DNA of 64,000 nucleotides from CAWJNF01 sp963844235 (GTDB lineage Bacteria > Actinomycetota > Thermoleophilia > Gaiellales > Gaiellaceae): contig CAWJNF010000002.1 of the NCBI GenBank assembly GCA_963844235.1, positions 1 to 64,000 on the forward strand. Direction: 5' to 3'. A program made the position numbers and the translations under genes. Each line of letters opens with the position of its first letter. The stretch's first letter is position 1. The notes below the pieces were generated by a model that was not told where the DNA came from, made no database searches, and saw only the letters and a program-made list of their open reading frames with translations. Positions 60,790-64,000 of the stretch are shown here, piece after piece.

Positions 60790-60871
60790 GGGCTGGATGA
60801 GATCCGGCCCCTACGCAGATCTCCCAGGGCCGGCAACCGGCCGAGCGGGCCGGGTGAGATCCGGTCCTTAC
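60790..60871 (+). repeat. Two palindromic repeats, 57 bp apart
   Basis: 60790-60814 reads GGGCTGGAT, GAG, ATCCGGCCC, CTAC (one G-T wobble). 60847-60871 reads GGGCCGGGT, GAG, ATCCGGTCC, TTAC (two changes). Both lie between the amidohydrolase and decarboxylase genes in the same orientation. Confidence 0.9.
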
Positions 60872-60925
60872 GAGGACCACCGACGGCCGGCCGCCGGCGG
60901 CCACGCGAGCGGCTACCGTCCGGGC

Positions 60926-62335
60926 GTGGACTCGCCCCTCGCCCTCGACGCCCCGCGCGAGGAGGTGCTCGCCCGGGCGTCGAACCTCATCGCCGCGGCG
61001 TGGAGGAGCTTCGATCGCTTCCGGCCGACCGAGCCGCCGATCGACGAGCGCGTGCGGTCGCTGCTCGCGACCGGCCTGCCCGAACGACCCACGCCGTCCT
61101 TCGTCGCGCTCGACGACGCGTACCGCATCCTCGACGAGTCGATCGCCCAGCCGAGGCCGCGCTACTTCGCCTTCATCGGCTCCTCGGGGCTCGAGATCGG
61201 GGTCCTCGCCGACGCGCTCGCGTCGTGCTTCGACGTCAACCTCGCGCGCTACGCGGCGGCCGCCTCCGAGATCGAGCGCCAGGCGATCCGCTGGGTCGGC
61301 GAGTTCGTCGGCTTCCCGGCGGGAGGCGGCACCTTCACGAGCGGCGGCACCGTCTCGAACCTCACCGCGCTGACCGCGGCCCGCGAACGAGCCGCCCCCG
61401 GGTCGCGGGCGACGGGGCTGGCCGGCCTGCGTCTCGCGGTGTACACCTCGGAGGAGGCCCATTACTCCGTGAAGCGCGCCGTCGAGATCCTCGGCCTCGG
61501 CGCCGCCAACCTTCGCCTCGTGCCGCTCGATGACCGCCACCGCCTCGACCCGCAAGCGCTCGCCGGCGCCATCGACGCAGACATCGCCGCGGGCGCGACA
61601 CCGGCCGCCGTCGTCGCGAGCGCCGGCACGACGCTCACGGGGGCGATCGACCCGCTCGATGCGATCGCCGAGATCTGCGCCGCGCGCGCTGTCTGGCTCC
61701 ACGTCGACGGCGCCTACGGACTGCCGGCGGCCTCGACGCCCGAGCACCGCGAGCGCTTCGCCGGCCTCGAGCGCGCCGACTCGGTGGCGATCGACGCGCA
61801 CAAGTGGCTCTACCTGCCGAAGGCGTGCAGCGTCGTGCTCGTCCGTGACCCGGGCACGCTCGCCGCGGCTTTCGCCCACGAAGAGCCCTACATGCCGCAC
61901 GAGGAGGAGGAGCTCCACTCGGCGGATCTCGGCATCGAGTACTCCCGACCCTTCAGGGCGCTGAAACTCTGGCTCGCGTTTCGCGTCCACGGGGCCGCGG
62001 CGTTTCGCGAGGCGATCGCCCGCAACCTCGACCAGGCCCGGCTGCTGGCGGAGGAGGTGCGCCGCCAGCCCGACCTCGAGCTCGCGCTCGAGCCGGAGCT
62101 GTCGATCGTCCCCTTCCGGCACGTGCCCGCGGGCGTCGCCGATCTCGACACCCATAACCTGCGGCTCGGCGACGCGCTCCTGCGCGACGGGCGCGTCTAT
62201 CTCGCCCCGGCCGTCATCGACGGGCGCGTATACCTTCGACCCTGCGTCGTGAACTACCGAACGACTGACGAGGACGTGCTCGCGCTCGTCGAGATCGCCC
62301 GCGAGGTCGGCGCCCGCATCGCACACGGGGGCTGA
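60926..62335 (+). CDS. PLP-dependent decarboxylase (group II, aromatic-L-amino-acid type)
   Basis: GTG at 60926. The 469-residue protein carries GGTFTSGGTVSNLTALTAAR, ASAGTTLTGAIDPLDAIAEI, WLHVDGAYGLPAA (Asp to pyridine N) and VAIDAHKWLYLPKAC with the PLP lysine. The family includes aromatic amino-acid, glutamate and sulfinoalanine decarboxylases. The residues seen do not decide the substrate. It stands alone, after two palindromic repeats, convergent with the kinase gene. Confidence 0.9.
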   Translation: MDSPLALDAPREEVLARASNLIAAAWRSFDRFRPTEPPIDERVRSLLATGLPERPTPSFVALDDAYRILDESIAQPRPRYFAFIGSSGLEIGVLADALASCFDVNLARYAAAASEIERQAIRWVGEFVGFPAGGGTFTSGGTVSNLTALTAARERAAPGSRATGLAGLRLAVYTSEEAHYSVKRAVEILGLGAANLRLVPLDDRHRLDPQALAGAIDADIAAGATPAAVVASAGTTLTGAIDPLDAIAEICAARAVWLHVDGAYGLPAASTPEHRERFAGLERADSVAIDAHKWLYLPKACSVVLVRDPGTLAAAFAHEEPYMPHEEEELHSADLGIEYSRPFRALKLWLAFRVHGAAAFREAIARNLDQARLLAEEVRRQPDLELALEPELSIVPFRHVPAGVADLDTHNLRLGDALLRDGRVYLAPAVIDGRVYLRPCVVNYRTTDEDVLALVEIAREVGARIAHGG

Positions 62336-62347
62336 CCGCCCCCGGCC

Positions 62348-64000
62348 TCACACGTCCGGAAGGTCCTGTCCGGCGACGGCCACCCAGATCCCGCCCGGTC
62401 CCGCGGCGAGGCTGTTCGGGTAGTAGCCGAGGTCGATGGTCGTGACGACCTGGCCCGTCTCGGGGTCGATCCGCGTGAGCGTCCCCGCGGCCTCGCCCTC
62501 GGGCCCGTGACTCGTGACCCATACTGCTCCGGCTCCGGCGACGACGTCCCAGGGGAGATCGCCGACTCGCACGATCGCCTGCGGAGACCCGGTGACCGCA
62601 TTCAGGCGCCAGACGCTGTCGTCGTGGTTGCTCGTCACCCAGACCGAGCCGAAGCCCGCCGTCACCGCTCCGGCCAGATGGCCGGTCTCGAAGTGCTCCA
62701 TCGAGCCGTCTGCGGGGTCGATCCGCGTCACGGTGCTCTCCCCCGCGTTGACGACCCAGGCAGCTCCCTCTCCGTACGCAACGGCGTTCGGACACCTGCC
62801 CGTCAAGACGGTCCGCTCCACCCGGCCGTTCTCCAGATCGACCTGAGATGTGCCCTCGGGCTCAGGACAGCCCGTACCGAACGGATGACTCGATACCCAG
62901 AGCGACCCGTCTCCGACCGCCATCGACGTGGCCGCGAGGCCCTCCAGGGGGATCCGCCGCTGTACGCTGAGCGTCTCCGCGCCAATTCGGACGACCTCGG
63001 GTGTCGTGTTGCTTCCGATCCAGATCCTGCCCTCGTCGTCCGTGACCAGGCTGACGGGGTTGGTCGCCGCACCGAAGGTCTGCACGTGACCGGAGGTCGT
63101 GTCGAGCCTCGACAGCGTCGCATCCTCGACGTTGACGGCGAACAGGTACTGCCCGGCGGCGGCGACCGCGTCCGGCCAGTTCCCGACTGGCACGACCTCG
63201 ACGATCTCGTTCGTCTCGGGATCGATCCGGACGAGCGAGTTCGGCACGACGGCGACCGGCGCCTCGTCTCCGCCGAGGGTGACGACGAGCACGGCGGCAA
63301 CGGCCGCGGCCACTACGAGCGCCACGGCGGCGATGAGCGCCCGGCGTTTCGACGGACGCCGGCGCTGCCCGGGCGCCGCCTGATCGGGCGGAGGGGCCGC
63401 GATCGACGGCTGTTCGTGGACGGCGGCCCCCGCGGGAGCGATCGCCTCCCGGGCAGCCTCGACAAGCTCGCGGCAGCTTCCGTAGCGGTCGGCCGGTTCC
63501 TTGGCGAGCACGCGCGTCGCAACGTGGTCCAGGCTCTCGGGCAGCTCGGGTCGCGCCCCTGCGAGCGAGGGCGGCTCGTCCTCGACATGCGCCCACAGCA
63601 CGGCGATGGAAGAACTGCGCGGAAAGGGGGTCTCGCCGGCGAGGCATTCGTAGAGGACGCAGCCGAGGGCGTACTGGTCGGCACGGCCGTCGACCGCGTC
63701 GCCCTGGATCTGCTCGGGGGCCACGTAGTCGACCGTGCCGACGAACTGGCCCGTGGCGGTCAGCCCGGAGATGGAGCTCGCCTGCTTGGAGAGGCCGAAG
63801 TCGGCCAGGTAGACGTGATCCCCCTCGGCGAGCAAGACGTTGGCCGGCTTGACGTCGCGGTGGACGAGCCCGCGGCCATGAGCCACGTCGAGGGCACCTG
63901 CCACCTGCGACAGGATCGCGAGCGCCAGGCCCGGCTCGAGGGTTCCGTCGCGCTTGAGCCGCTCGCGCAGGTCGGTCCCGTCCACGTAGCGCATCGCGAT
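62348..64000 (-). CDS. Ser/Thr protein kinase with C-terminal propeller (5' partial)
   Basis: The frame is open past base 64000, so the N-lobe lies outside the window. The visible part has the C-lobe with HRDVKPANVLL (catalytic loop), YLADFGLSKQAS (DFG), VGTVDYVAPEQIQG and DQYALGCVLYECLAGETPF, then a linker, one span (RALIAAVALVVAAAVAAVLV) and a ~330-residue extracellular propeller (NEIVEVVPVGNWPDAVAAAG, TVTRIDPADGSMEHFETGHL, PETGQVVTTIDLGYYPNSLA). This is the PknB/PknD layout in which an outer sensor controls a cytoplasmic kinase. The repeats resemble NHL/YncE strands that bind ligands or peptidoglycan. It is convergent with the decarboxylase. Confidence 0.88.
   Translation of the reverse strand: MAMRYVDGTDLRERLKRDGTLEPGLALAILSQVAGALDVAHGRGLVHRDVKPANVLLAEGDHVYLADFGLSKQASSISGLTATGQFVGTVDYVAPEQIQGDAVDGRADQYALGCVLYECLAGETPFPRSSSIAVLWAHVEDEPPSLAGARPELPESLDHVATRVLAKEPADRYGSCRELVEAAREAIAPAGAAVHEQPSIAAPPPDQAAPGQRRRPSKRRALIAAVALVVAAAVAAVLVVTLGGDEAPVAVVPNSLVRIDPETNEIVEVVPVGNWPDAVAAAGQYLFAVNVEDATLSRLDTTSGHVQTFGAATNPVSLVTDDEGRIWIGSNTTPEVVRIGAETLSVQRRIPLEGLAATSMAVGDGSLWVSSHPFGTGCPEPEGTSQVDLENGRVERTVLTGRCPNAVAYGEGAAWVVNAGESTVTRIDPADGSMEHFETGHLAGAVTAGFGSVWVTSNHDDSVWRLNAVTGSPQAIVRVGDLPWDVVAGAGAVWVTSHGPEGEAAGTLTRIDPETGQVVTTIDLGYYPNSLAAGPGGIWVAVAGQDLPDV

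Noticed and set aside
1..64000. tRNA, rRNA or tmRNA genes
   Set aside because: No cloverleaf or conserved rRNA segment was recognised by eye; a covariance search would decide.

Overview
The window is GC-rich (about 70%) bacterial DNA with many GTG starts and many ATGA/GTGA/TGATG gene overlaps. Gene content (HD-GYP fused to LuxR, PknB-type kinase with propeller, VapBC, DUF6766, choice-of-anchor D, Lar cofactor genes, many flavin and molybdenum enzymes) suggests a high-GC actinobacterium, most like Thermoleophilia (Gaiellales/Solirubrobacterales). That placement is inference; no rRNA or tRNA gene was seen. Several single-base frame breaks and two abrupt gene joins suggest a draft or metagenome-derived sequence.

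Layout. 0-4 kb: end of a TPR signalling ATPase, then one long gene fusing two flavoenzymes. 4-4.7 kb: two beheaded gene fragments meeting head to head. 4.8-16.7 kb: small metabolic and regulatory genes (bicupin, epimerase, metallophosphoesterase, DUF192, an ArsR/SRPBCC pair with a visible operator, HD-GYP-LuxR, hydrolase plus monooxygenase, VapBC). 16.9-20.6 kb: an envelope and metal block in which a ZIP transporter and a Tat-exported multicopper oxidase diverge from a DsbA/FrnE-like protein, a small repeat protein and a CopD-like membrane protein. The DsbA-like gene carries an in-frame TGA exactly at the first cysteine of its CxxC site, followed by a SECIS-like hairpin, so it reads as a selenoprotein.

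20.7-29.5 kb: CorA-like channel, thiolase, amidase, reductase, cupins and the two separated halves of a Tm-1-like protein. 29.7-35 kb: a complete branched-chain amino-acid-type ABC transporter (livHMKGF order), divergent from a TPP enzyme with a clear promoter. 37-39.6 kb: a magnesium/cobalt chelatase gene in which an A8 run plus stem-loop looks like the programmed -1 frameshift known from chlD genes, giving a small AAA subunit and a long AAA-VWA subunit. 41-51.3 kb: LarA-like racemase plus larB, larC and larE (nickel-pincer cofactor), dodecin, HAD phosphatase and a membrane HD-GYP protein. 51.3-57.4 kb: a tightly coupled operon of a three-subunit molybdenum hydroxylase, an acyl-CoA ligase and an enoyl-CoA hydratase. 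57.5-64 kb: choice-of-anchor protein, Ldh-type dehydrogenase with amidohydrolase, PLP decarboxylase and a truncated Ser/Thr kinase.

A 25-bp palindromic repeat (arms GGGCCGGAT and ATCCGGCCC around GAG, then CTAC) recurs about a dozen times between genes. It supplies the stop codon of three genes, shows one compensatory stem change, forms a three-copy 64-bp tandem array and appears to be translated inside the ZIP gene. At least eleven genes need one or more single-base corrections, mostly a spurious extra G or C, so several apparent gene breaks and one apparent fusion are probably sequence errors.
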